From Marinomonas sp. KMM3893 (GTDB lineage: Bacteria > Pseudomonadota > Gammaproteobacteria > Pseudomonadales > Marinomonadaceae): a stretch of 64,000 nucleotides of DNA. The DNA lies in the NCBI RefSeq assembly GCF_004352855.1, contig NZ_SJSC01000005.1:219695-283694 (forward strand). The letters are read 5' to 3'. The notes beneath the pieces are model-generated. The model searched no databases and was not told where the DNA came from. It worked only from the letters and a program-made list of their open reading frames with translations. The stretch's first letter is position 1. Each line of letters starts with the position of its first letter. The position numbers and the translations under genes are program-made. Positions 36,767 through 45,688 of this stretch are shown here, one piece after another.

Positions 36767-37684
36767 ATGTCTGGCATTCATGACAGGCTCGACTGGAATC
36801 TATTAAGAACCTTTATTGCCATTGTACAAGAAGGCAGTATAAGCCGCGCCGCAGATCGCTTGCACCTCACTCAACCTGCCATCAGCTTAGCCCTTAAACG
36901 CCTTGAAGAGAGATTGGACGAGCGTTTAATTATTCGCAACGGAACCACCTTCGAATTAAGCAAAGCAGGCGAACTCGTTTATCGTGAAGCCATTGTGATT
37001 TACGGCAGTATCGCCCGCCTGACCACCGCAGTACGCGCAACGCCCCATGACTTAAGCGGCATTGTCAGAATCGCCTTAGTCACTGGAATAAACAGCGATG
37101 TTTTTGACCATGTCTTGGGAGAATTTCACAAAAATAACCCAAGGGTCACTTTCGAAATTTTGTCTGGTTCCAGTGAGTATGTGAAACAAAACTTGCTTAA
37201 TTACACCGCCAGCATTGGTATTTGCCTCAAATACAGAAAACACGCCGAATTGTCTGACACGCTTTTGTTAAGTCAAAAATACAATCTATATTGCGGAAAA
37301 GATCATCATTTATACCAGCAAGAAAACATCAGTATCAGAGCCTTAAGAGACGAATTCTTTGTGTCATTCGCTAGCGAGCAACTCGATGGTGTATTGGCCC
37401 CACTGGCCATTTACAGAGCACAAGAAAGGCTCGAAGGTCGCATTGTTGGCACCAGTGATAACTTAGAAGAAGTAAGAAGAATGATTAAAGCAGGCCTTGG
37501 TATTGGTGCCTTACCAGAAAATGTCGTGCAGCAAGATGTACTTTCTGGAAACCTTTGGCAGCTTCCTCCCTACGATGGTTTGGCTCGCATCAGCTTGTAT
37601 TTAATGTGGAACAAAATGCCGAAATTCAGCGAGGCGGAAGAGGTTTTCTTTAGCGCCCTGATGGCAGCATTACAGAATAAATAG
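36767..37684 (+). CDS. LysR-family regulator after the ThDP/ALDH operon
   Basis: 305 residues. Helix-turn-helix at about 22-41 (ISRAADRLHLTQPAISLALKRLE) and a LysR co-inducer domain ending in LGIGALPENVVQ. ATG 36767 has AGGCGG upstream. It is transcribed in the same direction as the catabolic genes but 223 bases downstream with its own leader, so autonomous control is likely. It probably governs the 28.3-36.5 kb module. A perfect hairpin terminator follows. Confidence 0.88.
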   Translation: MSGIHDRLDWNLLRTFIAIVQEGSISRAADRLHLTQPAISLALKRLEERLDERLIIRNGTTFELSKAGELVYREAIVIYGSIARLTTAVRATPHDLSGIVRIALVTGINSDVFDHVLGEFHKNNPRVTFEILSGSSEYVKQNLLNYTASIGICLKYRKHAELSDTLLLSQKYNLYCGKDHHLYQQENISIRALRDEFFVSFASEQLDGVLAPLAIYRAQERLEGRIVGTSDNLEEVRRMIKAGLGIGALPENVVQQDVLSGNLWQLPPYDGLARISLYLMWNKMPKFSEAEEVFFSALMAALQNK

Positions 37685-37752
37685 TGCGATCAAAATAGAA
37701 AACCTAAGAGACTAAATGCAAGGTTTTAAAAGTAGTCTCTAGAAACACCGCA

Positions 37753-37792
37753 AAACCGCTTAAGCTAAAGGGAAAGAAAGCTTAAGCGGTTT
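37753..37792 (+). terminator. Rho-independent terminator after the LysR gene
   Basis: AAACCGCTTAAGCT (37753-37766) and AGCTTAAGCGGTTT (37779-37792) are perfect 14-bp arms with a 12-base loop. Confidence 0.85.
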
Positions 37793-37814
37793 CTTATCAA
37801 CTTACACAACCAGA

Positions 37815-38006
37815 TTAGTAACGTAAATTAACACCCATTGCGACGTTATTCGCGGCTTTATCATAGACTGCACCTTCCACCCAGACTTGCTCCTTCCACC
37901 CAGAATAGTCGCTATCTTTACAGACAAAATAGCCAGTTTCTGCAGACGCTTGTGGTGATGCTGGGAAGCGGCCTATTGTTGTGTTGTCTATTGTTAAGCC
38001 TTCCTG
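37815..38006 (-). pseudogene. C-terminal remnant of an outer-membrane beta-barrel protein
   Basis: On the minus strand a 63-codon open frame ends in the segment VAMGVNLRY and stop. Alternating polar and hydrophobic residues and a terminal aromatic residue are the signature of the last strand of an outer-membrane beta-barrel. There is no start codon with a ribosome binding site. An in-frame TGA precedes the segment at 38007-38009, and nothing porin-like continues upstream, where the GST gene's leader lies. I read it as the surviving 3' end of a deleted porin gene. A short direct repeat (CCTTCCACCCAGA) within it may mark further rearrangement. Confidence 0.55.
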
Positions 38007-38169
38007 TCAGGCGAAAAGTGGCTCTTGCCCAAGAAACTCAGTCATAACAGCATTCGCAGAAAACAAGTTGACAAGATCAATCAAATTGACATATGGTTGT
38101 CTTTATCAACTAAATATCTGTCCCTTGATCTACGACAGAAACCCACCCTTTTCATTAGGAGCAACAAGA

Positions 38170-38973
38170 ATGCCGATTATCCAGACTGATGACCAAGAGA
38201 TAAAATCCATGACAGGCCTGCACATTTATCATGCTGGTATCTCCAATTGCTCAATGCGCGTAAGAATCATGGCCGAAGAAAAAAACATCCCTTGGAAGAG
38301 TCATAAGGTCAACCTAAGCAAAAAAGAAAATCTAGAAGACTGGTACTTGAAAATCAACCCAAAAGGCTTAGTACCTGCGATTGTTTATAATGGTGAGATA
38401 GTCACAGAATCCAACGATATTTTATTGTATCTAGAAGAGAAGTTTCCTGAACCAGCGCTCATTCCAACTGACAGCCAAGCACTCGCAGCAGACGTAAAGT
38501 ACTGGGTGAATTTCGCCTCTGAAATACACGTTAATACCATTAAAACTTTTGTTTACGGCACCCTAGGAGGCGGAACAAAAGCAGAAAGTGATATGGAGCG
38601 CTATCGTCAAATTCAACCAGATAAAACGCTATTAGCGTTCCACGAACAGTCTTTAAAAGGGTTTCCTGAAGGACGAGTAAAAGAAGCCGCGGAACAAATA
38701 CACGAGGTGTTTTCAGAAATTGATAGCAAACTGGCACAACATGCTTGGATTGTTGGAGAACAACTCTCTCTTGCCGATATTGCTTGGATTCCCCAATACG
38801 TACTATTAAGCGGTTTGGGCTTTCCTGTGGATCAATACAGTCACGTCAAACGCTGGGCAAAAGCATTTGAAAAACGAGACTCTTACAAAAACGGCATTAA
38901 AAAGTGGATGCCACCAGTACCCTTGTCTTTCCTGCGCCTGATTTTGAAAATCAAAAGGATGTTTTCTAACTAA
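38170..38973 (+). CDS. Glutathione S-transferase family protein, LigF-like features
   Basis: 267 residues from ATG 38170 (TAGGAG upstream); an in-frame extension to 37981 crosses the porin remnant and is not credible. The N-terminal thioredoxin-like domain contains KINPKGLVPA and the glutathione-contact Glu-Ser in VTESNDILLYLEE. The helical C-terminal domain contains SLADIAW. The N-terminal active-site region is HAGISNCSMRVRIMAEE. Spacing and the FPEG/FPQE-like segment near 160 recall LigF beta-etherases that split beta-aryl ethers of lignin with glutathione, but similarity is distant. Monocistronic. Confidence is high for GST, low for beta-etherase. Confidence 0.85.
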   Translation: MPIIQTDDQEIKSMTGLHIYHAGISNCSMRVRIMAEEKNIPWKSHKVNLSKKENLEDWYLKINPKGLVPAIVYNGEIVTESNDILLYLEEKFPEPALIPTDSQALAADVKYWVNFASEIHVNTIKTFVYGTLGGGTKAESDMERYRQIQPDKTLLAFHEQSLKGFPEGRVKEAAEQIHEVFSEIDSKLAQHAWIVGEQLSLADIAWIPQYVLLSGLGFPVDQYSHVKRWAKAFEKRDSYKNGIKKWMPPVPLSFLRLILKIKRMFSN

Positions 38974-39005
38974 CTAACTATCATGCACTCAACAAGGCCT
39001 ATCCT

Positions 39006-40472
39006 TTAGCGGCAGGCCTTTTGAATAATCGCTGCGAGTTTCTGAATCCCTGGCTCAATACGATCAGTGGAAATAGAGGAAAAACCTAAGCGGAAATAAT
39101 GCTTGGGGCTATTCTCTTGAGAGAAATGCACATTGCCAGGCTCAATTAGAATACTCTCTTTCTGGGCCAATTTTTGCAGTACCAGCGCATCAAGCTCTTT
39201 AGGACCCTTTACCCAGTAACAAGAGCCGCCAAAGGTGGGCACTTCGTAACTTCCTGGTAGGTATTTGTTTAGTGCGCGGTTCATGGCATTCCAGCGGGCT
39301 TGGTAATTTCGAGAGATGTTCATCATCAGCGCATCATAATAACCCCGTTCTAAAAAGAACGCGGTCGCGCGCTGATTATTACTTGCTGGGTGGCGGATCA
39401 TCAAGCGCCGTAACGCTCTGGCTTCTTGGATCAAGCGCTCTGACGCCACCACATACCCCAGTCGTAAACCCGGCGCTAAGGTTTTCGACAAACTGCCAAT
39501 GTAAATCACTCGATCACTGGTGTCTAAGCTCTTTAACGCAGGGCTGGGTTTGCCATTGAAGTTGGTTTCACTTTCATAATCGTCTTCAATGATTAAAAAA
39601 TCCTCGCTGTTTGCGCGATTCAACAATTCATAACGTCGTTCAATGGGCATGGTGACGGCCGTAGGACATTGATGGCTGGGCGTGGTGTAAATGAGATCAC
39701 AACCTTTAAGCTGATCGTCTACGATCAGACCTTCAGCGTCGATCGCCAGCGACTTAATCTGACATTTATGCAAACTGGCAATATTGCGCACATCTACATA
39801 ACCCGGCTCTTCAAGGCCCAATACAGAATGTTGGTCCAATAACAGTTGCACCAACATAAACAGAGACTGCTGTGAACCGACCGTAATGAGTATTTGCTCT
39901 GGGGATGCCCATACGCCTCTTCTTGGTAATAAACGCGTGCGGATTTGTTCAATCAGACGTGGGTCATCATTGTCTAAATTATCAGAGGCCCAATCGTTTA
40001 ATGCCGTGTCGCTGGCGGCATCTCGGCAGCATTCTCGCCAGTTAACACTCGGGAAGATCTTTTCGTCAAATTGCCCATAAATAAATGGGTATTCATAAGA
40101 TTGCCAATCGGCCACTTTGACAATATTCGTCTGGCCAGTGGGCTGAACTTTAAAGCGACGCTCCCAGTCTGGGCGTTTATATTCTTCCTCGGTGGGTCTT
40201 AGCGACGCGCTCACTTGGCCGCCTAAAATATCAGGGTTAACAAAATAGCCACGCCTTTCTCGGGCGACAATATAGCCATCGTCCAATAAATGCTCATAGG
40301 CCAACACCACTGTATTGCGTCCAATGTTCAATTGTTCAGCGAGCTTGCGGCTGGATGGCAGTGGAATGTCCAATGGGATACTGCCTTTCATAATGGCGAG
40401 CGCAATTTGTTCGCGTAATTGCTTTTGTAAACTGCTGTCTTTGCTTTGAGAAAGGTGGAAAAGTTGCATCAT
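39006..40472 (-). CDS. tauR: MocR/GntR-type regulator TauR of taurine metabolism
   Basis: 488 residues from ATG 40472 (MMQLFHLSQ). The N-terminal GntR winged helix (about 10-75) has LPSSRKLAEQLNIGRNTVVLAYEHL. It is fused to a class I aminotransferase-like domain with the PLP-lysine region SLSKTLAPGLRLGYV and the EDDYESETNF motif. This is the MocR layout in which PLP and an amine ligand control DNA binding. It directly follows the taurine:pyruvate aminotransferase gene in the same direction, as in Rhodobacter and Neptuniibacter taurine loci, so TauR is the natural name. It probably activates tpa when taurine is present. Confidence 0.85.
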   Translation of the reverse strand: MMQLFHLSQSKDSSLQKQLREQIALAIMKGSIPLDIPLPSSRKLAEQLNIGRNTVVLAYEHLLDDGYIVARERRGYFVNPDILGGQVSASLRPTEEEYKRPDWERRFKVQPTGQTNIVKVADWQSYEYPFIYGQFDEKIFPSVNWRECCRDAASDTALNDWASDNLDNDDPRLIEQIRTRLLPRRGVWASPEQILITVGSQQSLFMLVQLLLDQHSVLGLEEPGYVDVRNIASLHKCQIKSLAIDAEGLIVDDQLKGCDLIYTTPSHQCPTAVTMPIERRYELLNRANSEDFLIIEDDYESETNFNGKPSPALKSLDTSDRVIYIGSLSKTLAPGLRLGYVVASERLIQEARALRRLMIRHPASNNQRATAFFLERGYYDALMMNISRNYQARWNAMNRALNKYLPGSYEVPTFGGSCYWVKGPKELDALVLQKLAQKESILIEPGNVHFSQENSPKHYFRLGFSSISTDRIEPGIQKLAAIIQKACR

Positions 40473-40585
40473 AGAAAAACACCTTAAAATGAAGCGTGAC
40501 TGGACATTTTCTAACGAGAAAAGCGTCGTCTCGACACACAAATACCCACTGTAGACGTGAACACTGGCGCGATAAGACTTAGAAG

Positions 40586-40618
40586 GTCAAAGCTCAGCAC
40601 GCCATGCTGAGCTTTGAC
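40586..40618 (-). terminator. Hairpin between tpa and tauR
   Basis: GTCAAAGCTCAGCA (40586-40599) and TGCTGAGCTTTGAC (40605-40618) are perfect 14-bp arms with a 5-base loop. No strong T-run follows on the minus strand, so it may attenuate read-through from tpa into tauR and not fully stop it. Confidence 0.65.
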
Positions 40619-40693
40619 ACTAAGACAAAGCCTCGAAATGCGACATAACACCGCGCCTCTTTTAGGGCTTATTCTCACATTCAACACAAAGCA

Positions 40694-42085
40694 TTACATT
40701 TTGCTGGTCACGTCTGCAATAGCGTCATCTAATGCCGCAACCAATTGGTCCATGTCTTCTTTAGTCGAGATCAAAGCAGGCGCCAAACAAATGGTATTAT
40801 TAAACGCTTTGAAAGAACGATTAGTACGCCCAATAATGACACCATTAGCCATACAATGACCCGCAATGGCCATGACGGTTTCTTCTTCTACGGGTTCTTT
40901 CGTCGCACGATTTTTCACCAATTCGATGCCCACTAATAACCCTTTGCCGCGCACTTCTCCAATGAGTGGGTGTTTTGACATCAAATCGCTTAAACGACCA
41001 CGCAAGTATTCACCTTGGTGTGTGGCGTTTTCCAATAGTTTCTCGTTTTCAATGATTTCCATGTTAACCAGCGCCGCCGCTGGGCCTGCTGTACAGCCAC
41101 CAAAGGTCGAAATGTCACGGAAGTAACCCATGCGTGGGTCTTCGTCTTCCTTAAACATTTCAAACACCGCCTCTGTTGTAACCGTACAAGAAATCGCGGC
41201 ATAACCCGATGCGACACCTTTAGCCATGGTCACAATATCAGGCTTCACACCATAATGCTGATAACCAAACCAAGTCCCTGTACGACCCAAACCACACACA
41301 ACTTCATCAATATGCAGCAAGATATCGTACTGTTTGCAAATCTCTTGGACACGAGGCCAATAACCCGCAGGCGCCTCAATCACACCACCGCCTGCGGTGA
41401 TGGGTTCAAGACACAAGGCGCCAATGGTGTCTGCGCCTTCCGCCAAGATCACTTTCTCGATTTGGTTCGCGGCCCAAACACCATAGTTACTTTTATCTGC
41501 ATCATCTTGCGCTCGATATTCGCAGCAATGAGGTACTTCGACGAAATCAGGTACAAATGGACCGTATTGATTACGGCGCTCGTATTGGCCTGATGCACTT
41601 AATGTCGCAATGGTTGTACCGTGGTAATCGCGGTCACGATATAGAATCTTGGTTTTTTTGCCGCCGTATTTCTTATGAGCAATTTGACGCACGATTTTAA
41701 AGGCTTTTTCATTGGCTTCTGAACCTGAGTTTGAGAAATATACTCGATTCATACCTGGCATTTTATCAATCAGCTTTTTGGAGAACTTCGCCGCAGGAAC
41801 GTTACCCGCGGTTTGTGCAAAGTAGTTCATTTCGACTAATTGGTCGCGCACTGCGTCCGCAATCTCAGTACGGCCATAGCCTACGTTTACCGTCCAAACC
41901 GCGCCAGAAACCGCGTCTAGGTATTCATTTCCTTTTGAATCCCACACTCTCATGCCCTCACCCTTTACGATCACCATTGGGCCTGTTTTTTCAAATGGCT
42001 TATGCTGAGCAAGATGATGCCAAACATGATCACGATCGTTGTTTACCACATCCAAAGAGTCAAAATCATTTACATCGTACGTCAT
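40694..42085 (-). CDS. tpa: Taurine:pyruvate aminotransferase
   Basis: 463 residues from ATG 42085, which has GGAG eight bases upstream; the longer frame to 42172 lacks family resemblance. Class III aminotransferase: SNSGSEANE for PLP phosphate, IDEVVCGLGRTG and the PLP-lysine in TMAKGVASGY. The stretches DAVSGAVWTVNVGYGR and LYRDRDYHGTT are characteristic of Tpa, which moves the amino group of taurine to pyruvate, giving sulfoacetaldehyde and alanine. Neighbours SafD and SafE handle sulfoacetaldehyde and sulfoacetate. No xsc or pta gene is present beside it, which separates this route from taurine-carbon dissimilation. Confidence 0.9.
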   Translation of the reverse strand: MTYDVNDFDSLDVVNNDRDHVWHHLAQHKPFEKTGPMVIVKGEGMRVWDSKGNEYLDAVSGAVWTVNVGYGRTEIADAVRDQLVEMNYFAQTAGNVPAAKFSKKLIDKMPGMNRVYFSNSGSEANEKAFKIVRQIAHKKYGGKKTKILYRDRDYHGTTIATLSASGQYERRNQYGPFVPDFVEVPHCCEYRAQDDADKSNYGVWAANQIEKVILAEGADTIGALCLEPITAGGGVIEAPAGYWPRVQEICKQYDILLHIDEVVCGLGRTGTWFGYQHYGVKPDIVTMAKGVASGYAAISCTVTTEAVFEMFKEDEDPRMGYFRDISTFGGCTAGPAAALVNMEIIENEKLLENATHQGEYLRGRLSDLMSKHPLIGEVRGKGLLVGIELVKNRATKEPVEEETVMAIAGHCMANGVIIGRTNRSFKAFNNTICLAPALISTKEDMDQLVAALDDAIADVTSKM

Positions 42086-42132
42086 AGTAACCACTCCAAT
42101 TCTTGCTGAATTTACCAACTTAACGAGGTTCT

Positions 42133-42157
42133 TTTGTTTTCTTCTCTCGAAAACAAA
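42133..42157 (-). promoter_or_regulatory. Palindrome upstream of tpa, candidate TauR site
   Basis: TTTGTTTTC (42133-42141) and GAAAACAAA (42149-42157) form 9-bp perfect arms around a 7-base centre. It is about 50-70 bases before the tpa ATG and separate from the safD terminator, a plausible operator position. Binding by TauR is inference. Confidence 0.45.
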
Positions 42158-42319
42158 GATCAACCAAGCCACCTATTTATTTCCGATAGAGTAAAATTAC
42201 GCTTCTCCTAGAGAAACTGTTAGAACCAGAAGCAACGCAATGATAAGACCAGATCAACAGCATCTAGAACTCATCAAGAAATCAAATTAAAACTATAAAA
42301 ATCAGATAGATAGAAATAT

Positions 42320-42346
42320 AAAAAAAGCGACTCTAGGCCGCTTTTC
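42320..42346 (-). terminator. Rho-independent terminator of safE-safD
   Basis: On the minus strand AAAAGCG pairs with CGCTTTT around a 9-base loop and a run of T follows. It separates safD from tpa, so tpa needs its own promoter. Confidence 0.75.
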
Positions 42347-42368
42347 ACACACAACTAAATGAAATAGG

Positions 42369-43739
42369 TTAAATAACCAATGTTTTGGTATGACTCATTT
42401 CACGTATCGCGTATTTAATTCCTTCACGTCCTACGCCACTTTCTTTTACGCCGCCAAAAGGAAAGTGCTCGGTGCGAAAACCTGGGCCATCATTGGTCGC
42501 TAACGTCCCCACATCCAGCTCTTCAAACAGATAACGAATTACGGATAAGTTGTTACTGAAAATACCTGCCTGCAAGCCATAAGCGGTGTTATTGATAATC
42601 GGAATAATCTCTTCCACATCATCAAATTTGTACAATGGCATCACAGGGCCAAAGGTTTCTTCGATCATCACTTCGCTGTCCGCGCTGACATTTTCAAGAA
42701 TCGTTGGGTACACAAATGCCCCCTCGTATTGATTACCTAATGCCACCGTCGCCCCATCATTAATCGCACCTTCAATGCGTTTACGAATTTCGTCTGCGGC
42801 CGCCTGATGAATCACAGGCCCAACAAAAGTATCGTCTTTCATAGGATCGCCAATGACCAAGGCCGCGCTCTTTTCAACCAAAATATCTCTAAATTTGTCG
42901 TACACAGCAGCGTGAATGAAAAGACGCTTCGCCGCCGTACAGCGTTGTCCTGCCGTCGCAAAACGATGGTTGATTGCCGATTTGGCCGCGGCTTCTAGAT
43001 CCGCATCCTCCATAATAATAAGAGGGTCATTACCACCCAGTTCAAGCAACAGCTTTTTATAACCCGCCGCCGCTGAAATAGCGTTCGCCGCCGCCGTACC
43101 ACCGGTAAAGTTAATCGCGTTAATCGCAGGGTGTGCATTCAAACGGTCTAAGTCAGACAATGGCGGCATACAGAACTGCAGCACATTTTGTGGAATGCCC
43201 GCTTCATAACATAAGTCGACTAACAACTGAGAAGACGCGGTATTTTGTGGGCCTGGTTTGAATAGGATCGAGTTGCCTGCCGCATACGCAGGGCCAATTT
43301 TGTGCATCGCTATGTTGATTGGAAAGTTAAACGGCGTGATGCAAAATATAGTGCCAAGCGGACGCCAACACACCACACCAATTTTTCCGCCTGCCGCCGC
43401 ATAGGCATCAGAATCTAAGGCTTCACCGCTGATTTGGCGCGCTTCTTCTGCACTGGCGATGGTGGCATTCACCGCACGGACCATTTCCACACGAGAATCT
43501 GAAATCGTTTTTCCGGTTTCTAACGTGATGAGCTTAGCCATCTTTTCAGCATTGTCTTTTAATAAAGACGCCAACGTCATTAATATATTGGCACGCTCAA
43601 AAGCCGCCGTCTTACGCTGCGTTTTCTGACCTTGTTTTAATAGCGCCAGCTTTTCTTCGATTTGCGCCCAAGATGAGTATTCATACTCACCCAATAGTTC
43701 ATTGTTATACGGATTAACTAAAGAATACGTTTGGCTCAT
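42369..43739 (-). CDS. safD: Sulfoacetaldehyde dehydrogenase (SafD type)
   Basis: 456 residues, ALDH fold. Catalytic Cys in TAGQRCTAAKR, Glu in LLELGGNDPL, Asn in TPFNFPIN, and the ETFGPVMP motif. By itself it could be a generic succinate-semialdehyde-type enzyme. The call rests on its place between a taurine:pyruvate aminotransferase and a TauE/SafE-family exporter, the order reported for Neptuniibacter caesariensis, where SafD oxidises sulfoacetaldehyde to sulfoacetate with NAD+. Its start overlaps the safE stop by four bases. Confidence 0.82.
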   Translation of the reverse strand: MSQTYSLVNPYNNELLGEYEYSSWAQIEEKLALLKQGQKTQRKTAAFERANILMTLASLLKDNAEKMAKLITLETGKTISDSRVEMVRAVNATIASAEEARQISGEALDSDAYAAAGGKIGVVCWRPLGTIFCITPFNFPINIAMHKIGPAYAAGNSILFKPGPQNTASSQLLVDLCYEAGIPQNVLQFCMPPLSDLDRLNAHPAINAINFTGGTAAANAISAAAGYKKLLLELGGNDPLIIMEDADLEAAAKSAINHRFATAGQRCTAAKRLFIHAAVYDKFRDILVEKSAALVIGDPMKDDTFVGPVIHQAAADEIRKRIEGAINDGATVALGNQYEGAFVYPTILENVSADSEVMIEETFGPVMPLYKFDDVEEIIPIINNTAYGLQAGIFSNNLSVIRYLFEELDVGTLATNDGPGFRTEHFPFGGVKESGVGREGIKYAIREMSHTKTLVI

Positions 43740-44494
43740 AGCGGAACTCCCATCTGAATCAATTGATAAATAATACGGCCTGCTGCGATGAACAAAGCCA
43801 GCTTCATTAGTGCAAAGAAAAACTTGGTATTGATATAACGCAGCACAATCACACCCAGCTTGGCACCGACCACCGCCGCTATGCTCAACACCAGAATGAG
43901 GTATGCGTTATCCAGAAACGAAAAACCTAAGAATAAAAACGCAGGGATTTTGGTTAAGTGAGCAAACATTTGCATCAACGACTTATTGGCAACCACTTCC
44001 TCTTTGGTTAAATCGTCGCGAATAAAAAACACCGCTAACAAGGGGTCAATAGCCCCAACCACAATCCCCATAGCCCCTGTTGCAATGCCCACCCAGAAGA
44101 AATTTTTCTCTTGGATTTTCACTTGTGGCATGTGTTTTGGCTTAAACAAGGTGTATAAAATCAAACAAACGAGCAGCAGCAATGGAAAAAACTCACCAAC
44201 GTACTGAACGATAAACAATGTGGTTATCAAGGCGCCTAAGACTGCCCCGATACCAAACAAGGAACACATTCTCCAGCGAATACTGGTACGCAAAAACCAA
44301 CTGCGTGCTGCATTGTTAAACACCTGAACCACACCATGAATCGCAATCAGAGGTTTTACTGGCATAAAGACGCTCATGGCGGAAAACATCAATACACCAC
44401 CTGCCATGCCAGTAATTGACGTGATCGCCGAGGCAAAAACAATCGCCAGAGACAGCCATATAAGACTTTCATTCGACAAAGAGACTACATCCAT
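43736..44494 (-). CDS. safE: TauE/SafE-family sulfoacetate exporter
   Basis: 252 residues with eight predicted membrane segments and the duplicated TauE-family layout. Each half carries a glycine-rich helix (SITGMAGGVLMFSAMSVF near 24-41; GIATGAMGIVVGAIDPLLAVFFI near 135-157). Members export sulfite, sulfoacetate or related anions. It is first gene of safE-safD, translationally coupled to the dehydrogenase, so sulfoacetate leaving the cell is the expected cargo. This lets the cell take taurine nitrogen while discarding the C2-sulfonate. Confidence 0.85.
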   Translation of the reverse strand: MDVVSLSNESLIWLSLAIVFASAITSITGMAGGVLMFSAMSVFMPVKPLIAIHGVVQVFNNAARSWFLRTSIRWRMCSLFGIGAVLGALITTLFIVQYVGEFFPLLLLVCLILYTLFKPKHMPQVKIQEKNFFWVGIATGAMGIVVGAIDPLLAVFFIRDDLTKEEVVANKSLMQMFAHLTKIPAFLFLGFSFLDNAYLILVLSIAAVVGAKLGVIVLRYINTKFFFALMKLALFIAAGRIIYQLIQMGVPL

Positions 44495-44679
44495 CTTTAA
44501 CCCTTAATAGCACCCAGTTGTGTTTAGTGTTCACAGTCTATTGAGAAGAAAAAACACTTCATAGGTCCAGTTTGAGAATAACGTCAGACCGCATTGGCTT
44601 CTTACATTTGGCGTTGGCCACAAGATGTCAGGGAAGAATTTGGTGTAGTAATAGAAAAGAGGTTTCTTTGAAAGGATTA

Positions 44680-44719
44680 GAATGATAAGCCATGAGAGGA
44701 TCTACATGGCTTATCATTC
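44680..44719 (-). terminator. Hairpin after aguB
   Basis: GAATGATAAGCCATG and CATGGCTTATCATTC are perfect 15-bp arms (44680-44694, 44705-44719) with a 10-base loop. It lies in the 315-base gap between aguB and safE. The T-run is weak. The rest of that gap shows no gene. Confidence 0.65.
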
Positions 44720-44809
44720 CATTAAGCATGGCTGTTTTTAAGTCTTTATTATAAACACTATAACGCGCTTATCGATAAACCATGCTCTAGCGGATTGTTC
44801 TATTCGCTG

Positions 44810-45688
44810 CTATTTTACTTGCCCGTCTAGGGTGTTGATCACGCCATAATGCTCTGGTCGACGGTCACGGAATAAGCCCCATGCTTTACGTTGTTTACGC
44901 ACATGATCAAGGTCAAAGGTATGCAGTAAAATGGACTCACTGTTACGATCCGCTTGCGCAACAAGCTCCCCACTTTCATCACAGATAAAGGAGGAACCAA
45001 AGAAAGTCAGTGATAAATCACGGTATTGCGCGGTTTCTGTCCCGATACGATTCGAAGCAATCACAGGCGTTTGATTTGCTGCGGCATGCCCTCGCATTAC
45101 ATTCGTCCAATGCGGTTGTGTGTCCATCTCCGGCTGGCTCGGCTCTGAGCCAATGGCGGTTGGGAAGAACAATAAATCAGCGCCCATCAAGGCCATTGAT
45201 CGCGCGGTTTCTGGAAACCATTGATCCCAACAAATACCCACACCGATACGACCAAAGCGAGTGTCCCACACCTTAAACCCAGTATCTCCAGGGCTAAAGT
45301 AATATTTTTCTAAGTAACCGTCACTGTCTGGAATGTGCGTTTTACGATACACACCTAATAGCTCACCGCCTGCATCAATCATCGCCAACGAATTAAAACG
45401 CGCGACGCCGGCTTTTTCAAACCAACTAAATGGCAACACAACATTCAACTCAGCAGCCAACGCCTTAAATCGTTGAAAGGCCGCGTTTTCTTCTAGTGTG
45501 GTTGCAAGATCATGATAAGACTCATGGATTTCAATACAGAAATAAGGCGCTTCAAAAAGCTCTTGAATTAGAATAATTTGCGCACCACCGGCGGCAGCTT
45601 CTCTAATCAGTTTTTCAGCACGATCTACATTTTCTTGTTGGTTCCATGTGCAATGCATTTGCGTTGCCGCTACCGTTACCTTCGACAT
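44810..45688 (-). CDS. aguB: N-carbamoylputrescine amidase
   Basis: 292 residues from ATG 45688 (TTGGAG upstream); an ATG five codons earlier is the alternative. Nitrilase fold with the triad Glu43 (IQELFE), Lys116 (YRKTHIPD) and Cys153 (GICWDQWFPE). The HIPDSDGYLEKYYFSPGDTGF stretch matches the AguB subgroup, which hydrolyses N-carbamoylputrescine to putrescine, CO2 and ammonia. The product is the substrate of PuuA encoded nearby. Agmatine deiminase (AguA), its usual partner, is not in the window. Divergent from puuB. Confidence 0.92.
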   Translation of the reverse strand: MSKVTVAATQMHCTWNQQENVDRAEKLIREAAAGGAQIILIQELFEAPYFCIEIHESYHDLATTLEENAAFQRFKALAAELNVVLPFSWFEKAGVARFNSLAMIDAGGELLGVYRKTHIPDSDGYLEKYYFSPGDTGFKVWDTRFGRIGVGICWDQWFPETARSMALMGADLLFFPTAIGSEPSQPEMDTQPHWTNVMRGHAAANQTPVIASNRIGTETAQYRDLSLTFFGSSFICDESGELVAQADRNSESILLHTFDLDHVRKQRKAWGLFRDRRPEHYGVINTLDGQVK

